From Anoplolepis gracilipes (lineage: Eukaryota > Arthropoda > Insecta > Hymenoptera > Formicidae), in assembly GCF_047496725.1 (NCBI RefSeq), contig NC_132972.1:7184001-7248000 (forward strand): DNA of 64,000 nucleotides, written 5' to 3'. Below the pieces are notes generated by a model. It was not told the origin of the DNA and did no database searches. It saw only the letters and a list, made by a program, of their open reading frames with translations. Below are positions 13,801-25,970 of this stretch, one piece after another. Numbering within the stretch: position 1 is the stretch's first letter; the number at the start of each line of letters is the position of its first letter. The translations under genes were made by a program, and so were the position numbers.

Positions 13801-14540
13801 ATAAACGTAACAAACCATTTTATTACTATTTCATATTTGCCTCACAAAAAATAATATATTCACATAAGTATATCTGTAGTAGCATTTTACATAAGTAAAT
13901 CATATGGTTAGTTCTCCAATTTAAAAAAAAGAGATACTTTAAATATAAAAAAAAATTGTTTCTAAATCTTTCTAAAAAATATTCATTTCAGATAAAACTT
14001 TTACCTAAGAAAGCAAACGATTATTATATCGAAAAAGTAGACGATTGTTACACCCACGTTGATCATTATAAAACAACGACCACGGATTAACGGCGTGAAG
14101 TTTTAATCTGTTGGCCGTTTAATTTGCTGGGAGAAGCAGCTGTTGTAAAGCTCTTAATTCTAATTGAACGTATATAGGGTGTCTCATTATGGCGTACAAA
14201 AGCGAACACAAAACACGAGCAATGATTCGACTTTTCGTGACACAAATACTCTAGGTAATTGAACGTATTCCCTAATTACTCTTTCAGAAAATTATATTTA
14301 ATCCAAGCACGCAAATCTGCGTATCTTGAATTTATTATATGCATTATCCCCGAAGTCACGTCAACCACTTCACATATGAGTTTTTACACTTTTTTACTCT
14401 ATAATTTATTTCCTTTTAATCCCCCTTCTTATTAAATAGTCGATACTTGTTTAGTGATCATTTGTAAATTACCATTTTAAATTTGCTATTAATGGTGTTA
14501 TCGCAGAATCTAAATAGCGAGAAAACTGTCGATAGCGTAA
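10893..14540. other. A+T-rich non-coding stretch
   Basis: A short 10-bp tandem run (AAATTTATAT, about three copies) lies at 11678-11707. A mildly shifted patch at 10975-11230 and another at 12990-13230 are the only breaks in composition. The words TATAGGGTGTCTCATTATGG near 14173 resemble the ends of some insect repeats, but no second end was found. ATG frames at 11246-11437 (-), 12802-13047 (+) and 13198-13416 (-) have no recognisable products. Confidence 0.65.
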
Positions 14541-14569
14541 ATATTATTATTATTATTATTATTATTATT
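14541..14569. repeat. (ATT)n microsatellite
   Basis: About nine to ten ATT triplets in an uninterrupted run. Confidence 0.95.
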
Positions 14570-15210
14570 GGATGATCTTTTCAAGAAGGATAAATACAGT
14601 TGATGCTCTTTACGATTCGATAAATTATTTCTAGACCAGCGCATATAGATGTTTTCACGCTATCATAACAATGATAGATCCTCAAATAACAGATTGAATT
14701 TTAATTCTATTTGCTACGTATTGAAAGAAATCGTAAAGCAAACTATCAACTTGCATAAAAAGAGTGTAAAATCAAAAAGTTTAACTACACTTTCGACGAG
14801 TTCAGTTTTCGATGTTAACTCTGGAAAAGTCTATTTTACGTCGATTGTCGCATCGCTATCATCACAAAAAATAAACATAAAAATTGTATTTTTATAGTGA
14901 TGATATATTTAACTCGCAATATATACATCGCTCGCAATTTTTACTCAAAGTTCGTAAATAACTGTCTCTTTGGTTGAACATTTATTATCGGAGCAGGAGG
15001 GGGTGAGTAGAGAAGAAAAATAAAGTGAGAATATCGAAGATATCCCGACGTTTCTCTGCGCAAAATCTACGGGGATTACAAGTCGTTAATAAACCGCGTG
15101 AAAGAAGCTTACCGGTTCAGTAGTAGCGTTATTCCACGACGCCAGCGGACCAATGTCTGTCGTGCAATATTCTCTTCGTATATCCCTCAAGATAAATGAT
15201 AACGTTCACA

Positions 15211-15246
<36 letters not shown>
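15211..15246. repeat. (CT)n tract
   Basis: (CT)13 followed by TTCTCTCT. GA/CT tracts of this kind near arthropod promoters can bind GAGA-type factors; that role here is inference. Confidence 0.92.
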
Positions 15247-15335
15247 TCCTCGCGACTCCTCTCGCGAGCGAGTTTTGTGTACGTCGCCTATTTGCACTTC
15301 CTCGCCGAGCTCGATCTTCGTCCAGCGATGAACGA

Positions 15336-15347
15336 GGGGGGGGGGGG
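15336..15347. repeat. G12 homopolymer
   Basis: Twelve consecutive G residues, followed after AAA by a further five G. Length is prone to sequencing and assembly error. Confidence 0.9.
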
Positions 15348-15900
15348 AAAGGGGGCGGACAGGGACGACGACGATAAAAGAAAATGAGAAAGAGAGAGAA
15401 GCTGGCAGCGGCCGCCTGGCGAGGCTGGACCCTCTATTACTCACGAGAAGCCGTCGTTCGTCCGAAAAACTGTGCCCGCGAGATCGCCGCCGTTGGCACA
15501 GGCTCTTTCACGACACATGGAACGTAACGTCAAAAGCTGCGCCCGCAACGTGTTCGCTCGCAAGCCCGCAAGTCACTGCTGCAACCGGCGCGATGGCACC
15601 CCCCTGGCTCGCGCACCCTCGCGCGCAATTCGCGAGCGCATATTATCTTCTCACCTGCGTCCTGCGGATCACACATCGCAATGCTATATAATTTCACGCC
15701 GCTGCGAGGTATACGGGGTTTCGACGAGCGGCGTGGATTAGGTTTTTGCATATATCGCGTATACATTTATTCGCGCGCTATCGATCGTACCGTCCCCGGT
15801 ATGTGTGACGGCCGATAAAAGGGCCGCAGCTGCACGAAGAGAAAGAGAGAAATGAGGGAGAAAATGAGGCAGGGGCAGGGAGGGGGAGGGGGAAAAGGTA

Positions 15901-17100
15901 CTTGGCCGCGTTTAACCCATTACACGTCCGATTCCATTTACTTCCCTCTCTCCGGCATTGTGCTTAAAGTTTAAGCGTACGGCTTAAAGCCGTAGAATAG
16001 GCTGCGCGGTCATGTATACACAGGCCGAATTTAATCTAGAACGTGTGTTTAAAATTTCAAGCCTCCGCTCGACGTGCAACAAGCATCGACTGCCGAATCT
16101 GCCTCTTTTTTACTGTTTAACCTAACAATACACGTGGGGATGATGGAATTGTTTATTTACATAGCGAGAGAACGCGCGAGAGAAATGTATCGATTTATCG
16201 AGATGTATATCGTATGGATTTTTTTTTCTTCGTATCTATATATGCGATTTAACGTCGACGTATCTATAAAAATAGATAAGAACAAATTGCCTATTGATGT
16301 GTAGTCTCTCGCATATTATCATGATATAAATAGATACGTCGCAATAAATCAATTTCCCAAGAGAGTCTCATTCCGAGTTTCTCAGAAATTCCGTAGAGAC
16401 CATAGAATCTTAATATTCGAGCAATCTCTATTGGATTCTCTTTTTGCAAAAAGCTAATCTCAAGTTTAATTACTCTATTTAATATTAAAGAAATTAATAA
16501 TGCGGCCTTACTCTTTGTTACTTTTATAATAATTGAATGATATAAATAAAAATTTTACATATATGTAGATATAATCTAACTGAAAGTAATATTAAACATT
16601 CTGTATTCCAAATACTTTTTTTCTCATTTTGAAATTAAATATTAAATATGTCAAAAATTTATTTATCAAATTTACTATCGAAATCAATTCAAAGTCAGAT
16701 CACACATGTTTATCAACAAATTAAAAAGAATCCTAAAATCTAAATTAAAAAAAGAAAAGATATACAGATATAATATAGTAACCGCAGAATTTCAAACTCA
16801 ATATAAAAATAATTCCATTTTCATTTTTCATGTTGTGTTTCGTATTAATCATACCTTTCTAAAAAACTTTTAAGCTCAATGTATCATTTCCCTTGTACGA
16901 TTTAGTTTAATAAAACTTTTCTCGAGCGACCCACAAAATGACTAATCTAAAGGAGATTAGCATGAGTCTGAGACGTGATCAGAAAGCTACATCTTACCGA
17001 ATGACCCTAATCTCCTTCCAGCTATTTATTTCTCCTTCACCTTACGTGCAAAATATAAGCTGACTTTGGGAAATTCAACGGTAAGAAAAGGATCGTACAT
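15901..17100. other. Lower-CpG sequence between the two CpG-rich blocks
   Basis: CpG-rich sequence tapers off by about 16100 and A+T-rich DNA occupies roughly 16300-16900. A short inverted pair, CTAATCT and AGATTAG, lies near 16940-16960. A 76-codon frame on + (16074-16304) has no recognisable product. No other element is seen. Confidence 0.55.
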
Positions 17101-17553
17101 TATAGAGACACTACATTATACCCTAGCTTACTTAATTCAAAGAGAGACGTCGGTTCTAAAACGCTTAGACAGCGAACCACCGTCAGCCTCACAGGTATAC
17201 TCGACGTTTGCGAGCTTGGCAGCTACTCTGGAATTCCGGAAATAAAAGATGTAGAAAATCAAGGGATTTTTCGCCTTTTTCGCAGCCTCCCTTCTACTAA
17301 CAAGTACGCCCCGGGGATTTCACCAAACGTACTCGCGCAAAATACCTATACGGCAGACAATCTCCTTTATCTTTGGCTCTTCAACCCGAAGCTCTCATTC
17401 CCTTTTTTTCCTTCTCATCACTGTACTAGCGCCCCTCGCTAATTAGTCGTACACACTCATGCCCTCGTAAGGAAAAAAAGGGTTGCCTCTAGATGGTACT
17501 ACGTCGCGATTTAAACGCCAGCGCGATTTCCTTAAATGTTTTTTTCCTTTTCT

Positions 17554-17575
17554 TCTCTCTCTCTCTCTCTCTCTT
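17554..17575. repeat. (CT)n tract
   Basis: Pure CT dinucleotides inside a longer pyrimidine-rich run that extends to about 17600. Confidence 0.92.
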
Positions 17576-17861
17576 TCTCTATCTCTTCTCTTCTCCTACT
17601 TTTGCTGCAGCCCTTTGCGCTCTACAACCCCGACATTGTCACTTCGAGCTGATAGCGGCGTGACATGATCCTTACACGCGGTATACTCGCTTTTCTCCTT
17701 TCGTCAACCGAGAAGAGTGCGTGCTCGATCAAAGAGGACGGAACGAGAACGAGATTTTCCTCTCGCTTTCTGTCTCCCTCGTGCTTCTCTTCTCTCTCCT
17801 TCGTCCTCAGCCCCAGTCCTTCGTTGACTGTATTGAACAACGACAACGACGCGATAAGGGC

Positions 17862-17878
17862 AAAAAAAAAAAAAAAAA
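17862..17878. repeat. A17 homopolymer
   Basis: Seventeen consecutive A residues inside an otherwise G+C-rich stretch. It would encode a Lys run in frame 17665-18102, which makes that frame unlikely to be a real protein. Confidence 0.93.
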
Positions 17879-18198
17879 GATATCGGAGTAAAGAAAGAAG
17901 GAAGAAGGGTGCGGAGAGAAACCCAGAGCCCTATTCCCACTCGGAAGAAAAAAATCGTCGGGACGTAGAGGAAAAAACGATCTGGACTCGCACAACAGGC
18001 GGGCGTCCCGTCTCTCCTACTGACGTAAGAGGCGTGCGTTTGTTACCCGCGGCGTTTTCTCTCGCGGCTGAAAACCGTCAACGGATACGGCGCGTTTTCT
18101 AGCGTGTACGAGTGCGGCGAAGGTACTAGCTAGAGCGAGGCGAAAGCGTCGGTTCGAGGTCTCTCTCCCCGAGACTGATCCTGCGTGCTGAACGAGCT

Positions 18199-18220
18199 GC
18201 CGCCGCCGCCGCCGCCGCCG
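18199..18220. repeat. (GCC)n trinucleotide run
   Basis: About seven GCC triplets followed by GCTGCCACC. In the + frame around it this gives poly-Pro. It could be untranslated GC-rich leader or a homopeptide-coding run. Confidence 0.93.
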
Positions 18221-18253
18221 CTGCCACCCACCCCCACCGCCGTAAGATTCCTC

Positions 18254-18514
18254 ATGGCCACTACTACCCCTTCTCCTTTTCCGTTCCCTGCTGCCCCCTC
18301 TGATTTTTCTCACAGCTCGCGAAAGCTTCTACCTCCTGCTTCTCTATCTTTCTCTCTCTCTCTCTTTCCCGGTCTATATACGACCTCGCTTCCGTCGCTA
18401 TCCGTTCGCGCCCGTAAAGTGTGTTACGTATCTTCCGCCACTCTCTTCGGCACCTCCTACCGGTTGTCCCGCGTCCTTCCGCCGTCGACGACAGCGGTGA
18501 CGGTGTCCGCTGAG
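18254..18514 (+). other. Possible first exon ending at a strong splice donor
   Basis: An ATG at 18254 opens a frame that stays open for exactly 87 codons to GCT GAG|GTAAGC, so the exon would end in phase 0. An in-frame TGA at 18176-18178 lies upstream of the ATG. The predicted peptide begins MATTTPSPFPFP and is Ser/Pro/Leu-rich with no recognised domain. The TATATA at 18375-18380 would place a start near 18405, inside this segment, in which case the piece is simply an untranslated first exon of about 110 bases. A coding exon and a 5' untranslated exon are both possible; the untranslated reading seems likelier because the peptide is low in complexity and partly made of (CT)n. Confidence 0.3.
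18375..18380 (+). promoter_or_regulatory. TATA-like box
   Basis: TATATA within GGTCTATATACG, alone in CpG-rich sequence. The expected start site, about 30 bases downstream, falls near 18405 in TCCGTTCGCG, which does not fit the insect initiator TCAKTY. It is therefore a weak promoter call. Confidence 0.25.
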
Positions 18515-18760
18515 GTAAGCCGTTGCATACGGTCGAACGATTGCACAGCTCTAGATATCGTTGCATCGCGCGACGTCGATGTTTTAAATTAAATACACGA
18601 CGCTACCCGATCGTATTTCTGCGTTACGAGAGCGCGAGATCATTTGAAAATTACGTATCGCAGCGAGAATCGGCGCGGATTACGAGAGACGAACGTTATG
18701 CTAGATATTATGAGCGCGTTACATTGCGAAGTATTTCTCGTGACAAGGAAACACGATGAA

Positions 18761-21700
18761 GTATCGTAATAGACTTCTTTTTTTTTCTATCACAAGCACA
18801 ATAAAGTTTCAAAAAAGAAAGCGAGTGTTCTTCTACGTAAGTGTTCTTGTGCGTTCAGCATGCTTTTAAACTTCAATTTTTCTCTCTAATGCAGTAGTAA
18901 AAATGCGGGGCGACTTCGCCGATTGATAAATTATCGATTGAAATGGTATATGTAAACATACATTACATTGTAAATGTAAACGTTTGCACGTCCATATGCA
19001 TTACTGAGCGTTTAATTAGTTTAATTTTTCGTTTCGTGTTTCTGCCAGAATAGCGTAAAATTTGTACAGAGTAAAAAAAAACTCTACGTACACATTATAC
19101 TAGGCAAATTAACTTTACTCAATCAACTAGTATCGTTGGGCAAGGCAAAAAACATTTTTTTGCTAGAAAATGGATAATCGAAAAATTTATATTACTTGCG
19201 CATGCAACCGTGCTGATACTTATTAGCGAGAAATTTATCATAATTTTATTTTAACAAAGATAAATGTGTATCGTAAATCAGTATTATAATATCTCGCGGA
19301 ACGAAATAACCAACTCTACAAATTAATATATATATGTATTGAATCAATGTAAATTTCCAATAAAGCAAACTTTGAAACCGTCTGATTCCATTGACATGAG
19401 TCTCCCACGATGATCACACAAGCGAGAATTATATCTGGTGTGGTGTACGTGCATATTTTGAAAAAATATTAATTATAATATGCTCTATCGCACAACTTGA
19501 AAGGCGATATAAGCCTTAATTTATAATTTTATCAATTTCAAAATATGCGATTACGCATCAATTTTAGAAAGATTTTCAAATATTTGTATCACTCTCTGAA
19601 TAAATATCTCGCATTATATTGACCTTATTTTATCTTATTTTATATTATATCATATCACATAGCAATGGACACGTCGCTCGAATTCAAACCCCAAATGTTA
19701 GGCGCGTCACGTTTGGTTACGTCACATTGAAAGTCGAATTGTCCAGTACAATATCACAATTCCCATGCAAATATATCTATCTCGCTTTAACAAAAAGCGA
19801 TCATCGATATCCATTGCACGATTCCATGCGGAAAGCCAAACGGTTGCTCGTTCCACGTCGGGTCAAAGCTGAAAATGGATTCGAATGATAGAAACTGAGT
19901 GATGTAATTAATATCGATTAATGCTTTGTTGGTGGGCCTAAAATTCGCATGACACAGTCAGGCTACGGAGAGAGAATCCACATGAGACACGCATGCATCA
20001 TGTGGTACCATTCGCGATACGATGTCGCAAAAAAGAAACAGAAAAACACAAGCGCGGCTTTTCATCCACGTGAACGCGCGTAAACGTGTGCGATACGCGC
20101 TTATCCAAGCTCGGTTTTTTAAAAGAGACCAAAAATCAATAAAATTGTTGCGCTGGTCCTGTTACGATAAGTATTATATGTGATTGCACGTGTTGCTGTT
20201 GTTATATATATCCACTGTGAATCAACGAAAACTTTTCCTGATAAATATAAACAAGTTTTATTTAAAAATCATCAGCAATGCAAACAATTTAATGTCAACG
20301 CGGAAAATTTACTGTTTACTCATGTATTCTCTATGTGCTTTATATCAAGAAAAAAAATGATTTACGTAATAGCAAAGAGACATGAATTAAGAATTAAGAA
20401 AAAAATTATAGAGTTTGTCACGAGTACCGCTAAAATTAAGTGAATCCTATACGTGATAATTTTGTAAAAGGAGATATAAAAAAGAAATCAATAGGAAAAA
20501 AGTAGAATAAAGAGTTATTATACACAAAAATTAATTTTCTTCTAATGTTATAATTTTATTGTAATATTTCAATATTAAATTACACAGAAAATGGATAGAA
20601 AAATTTATATCTTTATTAAATTTTTTCAGATTAGAAATTGTAAAAAAAAAAACCATAATTACTGCTTTAAACTGAAAGAGCAAACAAATATCGTAATTAA
20701 TGTACAAAACATGTTTTGTATTGACATATAAATATGTATAATTAATCAACTGAATGTATTAGTCAAATTTCATTTATAACTGAATACATCAGATTTTTCC
20801 TATCACTTTTGAAAACTCTTTTTTACGTACGTATTTGTACGATTATACACAATAATAGAAATCAATCATAGCTGTTCAATAAACGTGAAACTCATGAAAC
20901 GAATATCGCAAAATACCAGGAATTATGCATTCCAATAATTACACTGTATCGCATTAGATCATCAACATTTTAATCACACGTGATTACATTTACGATGTAA
21001 ATACAAACTACGTAAGAGCAAATTGTTTGTCAATTAATCTAACCAAAATTGGATACATTACTCGATGATTTATTCGATAAAATGTATTATTTTTCTTGTT
21101 AAAATATATGAATAATAATTTTACATCAAAAATAACAATTATTTTAGATGGTATACATGATTTATAGTTAATAAAAGTACCTAGTACCTAGGCACAATAA
21201 ATTCATTTGCAATAAAGCAAAAAATATAAATCAATTGAATGTCACGCGCCAAAACAGAGTAATTTTTTACTTGCAATTAAAAATCGTCGCACAGCAGCTT
21301 TAAATTGATTCTATGTCAATATAGTGCAACCTTGCATCCATTGCTCGTCGTTCCATCTAGCTATAATTCGTTTGCCCAAAAAAGTGGAACGCGCATCGTT
21401 CTTTCCGTGCGGCTTTTCAATTTTCTGCATGAACGATCGCCGATGTGCACGAAAGAAAAACAGAGAATCTAATTAGGTTGCGCGTAAATTCGTCTCGCGA
21501 AGAAACGTATCATTGTGCGTATACCTGTCTTCTGCGACATATATGTATATACTAATTGTTCGTGCATGAAAAAAATAATTTTTACCAATCATGAAAAATA
21601 CGATCTGAGATAAAATAGGCGCATTCATGATAAACGAAATGCATAAACAAACGTAAATATATCTGTAATTTTGTAATATTATTGTGCTGCAAGCATTCGC

Positions 21701-23513
21701 TGCATCGATCGCGTTGGAATTCCTGAACGGAACAAATAACTCATAATGATCACGTAAAGGTAAAATATAATTTCAATTGGAATTTATTATTGATATTATG
21801 AACAATTTATCAAATTGTTATTCATAAATATGAGATTGACAAAAGGTATCTTTTTCTACTTTATTGATTCATTATTAAGGAAATTGCTCTCTTATTTTTT
21901 CACATATATAACGATATCTATATAGAATTTATTTAATTAATTTAAAAAATTAGACAATCTTTTTACCTTTATGTACAAACATATTGCTTCTTACGTCTCG
22001 CATTTATTTGCCTATGTTATGTCTGAAAATACTAACAAATCTTAAATATCAGTATCTCGAATTTTGTACGGGTTTCAATAAATTTTTCTTTTAAATAGAA
22101 ACGTTATTATCACGTAAAGTCACACAGATAAAAAATTTAACATTTAAAATTTAGAAAATATATTTTCCATATTTCAAAAATATAAAAAAAGAAACACAGT
22201 TCACTGTAACTCTTTTACACTTTTTTCTTTCTAGTTTCTTTCACTTCATTACTGCAGTTGACAAGCACAGGTATATATACGGATATTCGTAAGAAATTGT
22301 CTTACAAAAATATCTCTAAAATACGAACATTGTCGAGAAATAAGCAGAACAAAACATCGACCGTAATATCTTCGTCGTTGCGAAAATGGAATTTCTCATA
22401 GATCTTTCTCCATATCCTTAAGACAGAATCGGCAAAAAGCCGTGCGCGCACAGAGGAAAACTCTGCTCATCCCTGTGAGATTCGCTCCCGTGTGTACTTT
22501 TCATAGTAGAAACGACTACGGGCAAGAAATGTACACTACGTGCCGAAGAATGTTACTCCTAAGTGCACGATACGATTTAAAAGAAACGACACGATTTCGT
22601 GGCGAATATCCGCCGCAACGTTGAATTTTAAGCAACTCGAGATACATCTACCCGGGTGAGAAAAATGAGGTTGTGAAAACCGATTTTTTGAAAGAAAATG
22701 TTTTCAAGCTAACAAAAGTTTAGCTTCTAATAAACGGAATGAATCAAATATCAATATGTTGATATACTTATTGTAGAAAAATATTGAAATATCTGGTATA
22801 AAAAAGTAGAATTAAATATTGTTATATCAAATTAAAACAAATGTGGGTGTCAAATTTTTTAGCTATGCAAAAAATTCCATTTTTAATACCCAACTTTTTC
22901 GCGATTAATCTCTGAAGTCAATTACAAAATAAAAGTTTCCATAATAAAACATCGAGGCCATAATGACTCTTAAGTCGGTTTAAAAGTTGTGAATCAGAGA
23001 ATACTGAAAGTTTAAATAAATGACAATTGTTTATCTCTTTGCTGAAGATCGAAGATTCTAAGTCGGAGATTCAAGCACGCACCCATTTAAGATTCTAAAA
23101 TATTTTAGAAGTATTTAAAAAAATAATCATATAAAATCCGAAAAAAATCTCTTAAAAAATTTAAGATTTAAGACAAAGATAAAATACAAAGTTAAAATAC
23201 AAGTAAGTTTAAGATATGTTTCTATGAAACAAAATTTTGAAGTATATCAGTTCTGCAGATACAAATATCTATATACAGATGCAATATATAAATCATTTTG
23301 TTCACTTTTATAAAATGTTTTAAACAAATGGTAAAAAAGTACTTAATTAAACACATATGTTAATATTAAATATAATTTTAATGAAAACACATTTTTTCCA
23401 TTTAAGAAATGAAAAATACATAGGTGTGTGCGACAAATAGATCATCTTGAGAAATGCATTACATTTATTACATACTTATATTACGTATCATATACTTCTT
23501 TGTACAGTGTAGT
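18761..23513. other. A+T-rich non-coding stretch
   Basis: Less A+T-rich patches occur at about 19660-20130, 21290-21530 and 22380-22640. A small hairpin, CCACATGA/TCATGTGG, occupies 19978-19985 and 19998-20005. Frames here, such as 19619-19888 and 20180-20443 on + and 20531-20749 on -, give no recognisable product. Nothing else supportable is seen. Confidence 0.6.
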
Positions 23514-23604
23514 TAAAGTAAATTACTTTTATAAACTTCCTGTTCTGGATCAGTGTAACTGCTAAAGTAAATTGCCTTTATAAACTTCCTGTCCTCGATC
23601 AGTG
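23514..23604 (+). repeat. Two diverged 42-bp copies, 49-bp period
   Basis: Copies at 23514-23555 and 23563-23604 share the frame TAAAGTAAATT.C.TTTATAAACTTCCTGT.CT.GATCAGTG (dots mark differences). The 7-bp spacer is not obviously shared. It is a local tandem duplication of moderate age. Confidence 0.9.
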
Positions 23605-25792
23605 ACGTTATTAGTGCTACTAATATTAGACAGCAGAAGTAAAACTAGTCCAGTTTCGACAAATTTAGTTTTTGCCATTTTGACATCTATATACAATATA
23701 ATTTATAATTTATATGTTTGCATATATTCATTGTTTGTATATTATATATAATTTATATATAAAAATGATTGTTTATGTCATGTGTGTTTCATGTATCTAT
23801 TTGAGGAAAAAAAAAATATATATATATATTATATATATAAACTTTATCTCGAAAGATCAATAAATAAATCAATAAAATAAACATAATTAGTTAATTTAAT
23901 TACAATTTTGTACATCATTTTAGTATTCGTTTTTAAAATTATTGAATTAAAAAAATTAATACATGTCACAAAAAATTAAACATTGTAAAATTTAAAGAAA
24001 AAAAATCGAATTGGACAAAAAGAAAGAGAACATTTGTTTTCACACTGAATTTAAAGCAAATTTCTGTTTCTGCGCACGAGAATAATTGGATATAGCTTTA
24101 AATCGACTATATTAAAAAAGAAAACATCAATATATTTCAGTGAAATGGGTCATTCTGTAAAACGACAGGCTCTTTTTTCATGGAATATGAAAGCAAAAAA
24201 TCAGATAAATCACGTTTGCACGTATTGTCGCGATTGACATAGAAAATGGAGAATTGCAGAAAGTCGAATGTGTGTCATAAAAAAAAAAACTTTTTTACTG
24301 CTGCGCAAAAATACCATTTCTGTTTCTGGTACTGTGCTTCAAAATGCGCAATTTATTGAAATATGCAACTCAACTCGATAAAACAATTGTAAACATTCAT
24401 ATATGATTGCAATATTATTGTAAATTATTTATAAATATTTAAATCGAATATCGCGTGTATCTATAATAAAAATCACGCCAAATTATTTTCTAAAATTCAA
24501 ATTTTTTATCATATAAATTTTTCATATCTTTATTGCAGAAAAAATGTACCTACAAATATATCTACACGTATGAATAAACTATGACAGACATAATATTCCT
24601 TTCAAACTTTAGAATGATACAGGAATGCCCATTTTTAGAAAGGAAGATCGTCTGGTATCGCGCAAATCGAATTTATTCACTTGTTCATATATTCCAGTCA
24701 ACGAAAAACAGCATGCAATCTTATACGAAGCCGTAGAGCTCGCTTCGCATTTCTGACGTGCCTGAATAACATATATCTATATGTATATGTGTGTGTTTCA
24801 CAAAGAACCTCCATAAAATGCACATTTACTTCGAGAAACATCTTTAACTTCATGCTCTCCGTTTCAGGAAATCATTGATCATTCGATTTACTTTTAAGGA
24901 TAAAAATAAAATTGCTTGCAATTGTTAATCTGTATGCCACGCAGCTATCACAAATTTATAATAATGACAGATTAATCAATTTTGCACGATATCAAGAGTA
25001 GATTGTAAGTTAATTCACGTAATAAACTTTCATAACAAATAATTTTAATAATTTAAATAATTTTAATAAATCTAATAATTTCGATAATGAAACATTCTCC
25101 CCCGAAAATTTAAGAGTCCATATATTTTTTTCTTCTGTTATACGAGAAATATTTTTAGTATCAAATAACGATTCGATATGGAGTGTATATTATTTTTTTT
25201 GTTAAATATAAAAATTACTCGATGTTATAACGTGATAGAAATCAATGTATTTCTTGTCAGAAAAATTATACGCGTGCACATTTTTATAAAAACTAAAATG
25301 TGTTGCATTAACAAGAGCTAAAAGTAAATCATTAAATAATTGACCTAGTACGTTGATCATTTGAATAATGTACTATATTGTGTATTTTCACAAGCAATAA
25401 AAAACGTCGGTTAAAAACACAAGTGTCCTTCGAACAACTAAATATAATGTTCCTTTATTTTTCATCGTGCTCAGATGAAGCATTAGAAGTCTTAATTTAG
25501 GACACCGATAAAGACACACATGAATGCATGCAACGTGCAACTCGTCACCACTACAAACTTTCTTGCAATGTATCATAATATGCATGTTCTCTCGATAAGC
25601 CAAAATAAAGTCGTTACGTAAAAGGATAATCTAACAAGCTTATCATCTTCCAATAAATTTGCAGATTACTTCTCCTTAGAAAAAATTTTTAAACACAGTG
25701 TACAGTTGATGATATTGTAAATACAATAATACATATGTATTTATATTTCTAAAATTAAATTTTTATTATTATATTTTAAAATTAAATATAGC
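23605..25792. other. A+T-rich non-coding stretch
   Basis: Holds a short (AT)n run at about 23817-23839 and nothing else that stands out. Frames at 24681-24878 (+) and 25388-25603 (-) are short and unrecognisable. Confidence 0.65.
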
Positions 25793-25816
25793 CGCAGAAA
25801 GAAAATATATATTATA

Positions 25817-25868
<52 letters not shown>

Positions 25869-25920
25869 CCCATATAAATATAATAAATTAAATATATAAT
25901 TATATATATATATATACACA

Positions 25921-25970
<50 letters not shown>
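25793..25970. repeat. Large compound (AT)n block
   Basis: Two long AT runs, 25822-25867 and about 25900-25964, are separated by CCCATATAAATA-type sequence. The whole block is almost entirely A/T and self-complementary. The frame 25769-25993 on - is only Tyr-Ile repeats and is not a gene. Alleles are expected to vary in length and assemblies to be unreliable here. Confidence 0.93.

Larger units (their letters stand above)
14980..15900. promoter_or_regulatory. CpG-rich block, upstream part
   Basis: Composition changes sharply near 14990 to G+C-rich, CpG-rich sequence. It contains (CT)n at 15211-15246, a G12 run at 15336-15347, a purine-rich stretch at 15835-15900 and many CGCG words. Frames cross the block on both strands (15153-15377 and 15472-15741 on +; 15187-15444 and 15530-15766 on -), all translating to Arg/Ser/Pro-rich low-complexity peptides, which is what CpG-rich DNA gives by default. 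GGG|GTGAGT at 15000-15008 resembles a splice donor. A promoter-proximal or 5' untranslated role is inferred, not shown. Confidence 0.4.
17101..18760 (+). promoter_or_regulatory. CpG-rich candidate promoter / 5' exon region
   Basis: This is the most G+C- and CpG-rich stretch of the window. It contains (CT)n tracts at 17554-17575 and 18350-18367, an A17 run at 17862-17878, (GCC)n at 18199-18220, a TATATA word at 18375-18380 and a strong splice-donor match GAG|GTAAGC at 18514/18515. Frames on both strands (such as 17665-18102 on + and 18017-18313 on -) translate to Ser/Pro/Arg/Lys-rich low complexity and resemble no family. In insects such blocks commonly mark transcription starts with long untranslated first exons. 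Orientation on + is preferred because of the TATA-like box and donor. A minus-strand TCAGTC initiator-like word near 18174-18179 leaves the opposite orientation open. Confidence 0.45.

Noticed and set aside
16946..16958. AGATTAGCATG resembling part of U6 snRNA
   Set aside because: Only about 11 bases agree; the rest of U6 is absent.
17665..18102. 145-codon ATG frame, the longest in the window
   Set aside because: It crosses an A17 run, encodes Ser- and Lys/Arg-rich low complexity, overlaps minus-strand frames of similar quality, and matches no family.
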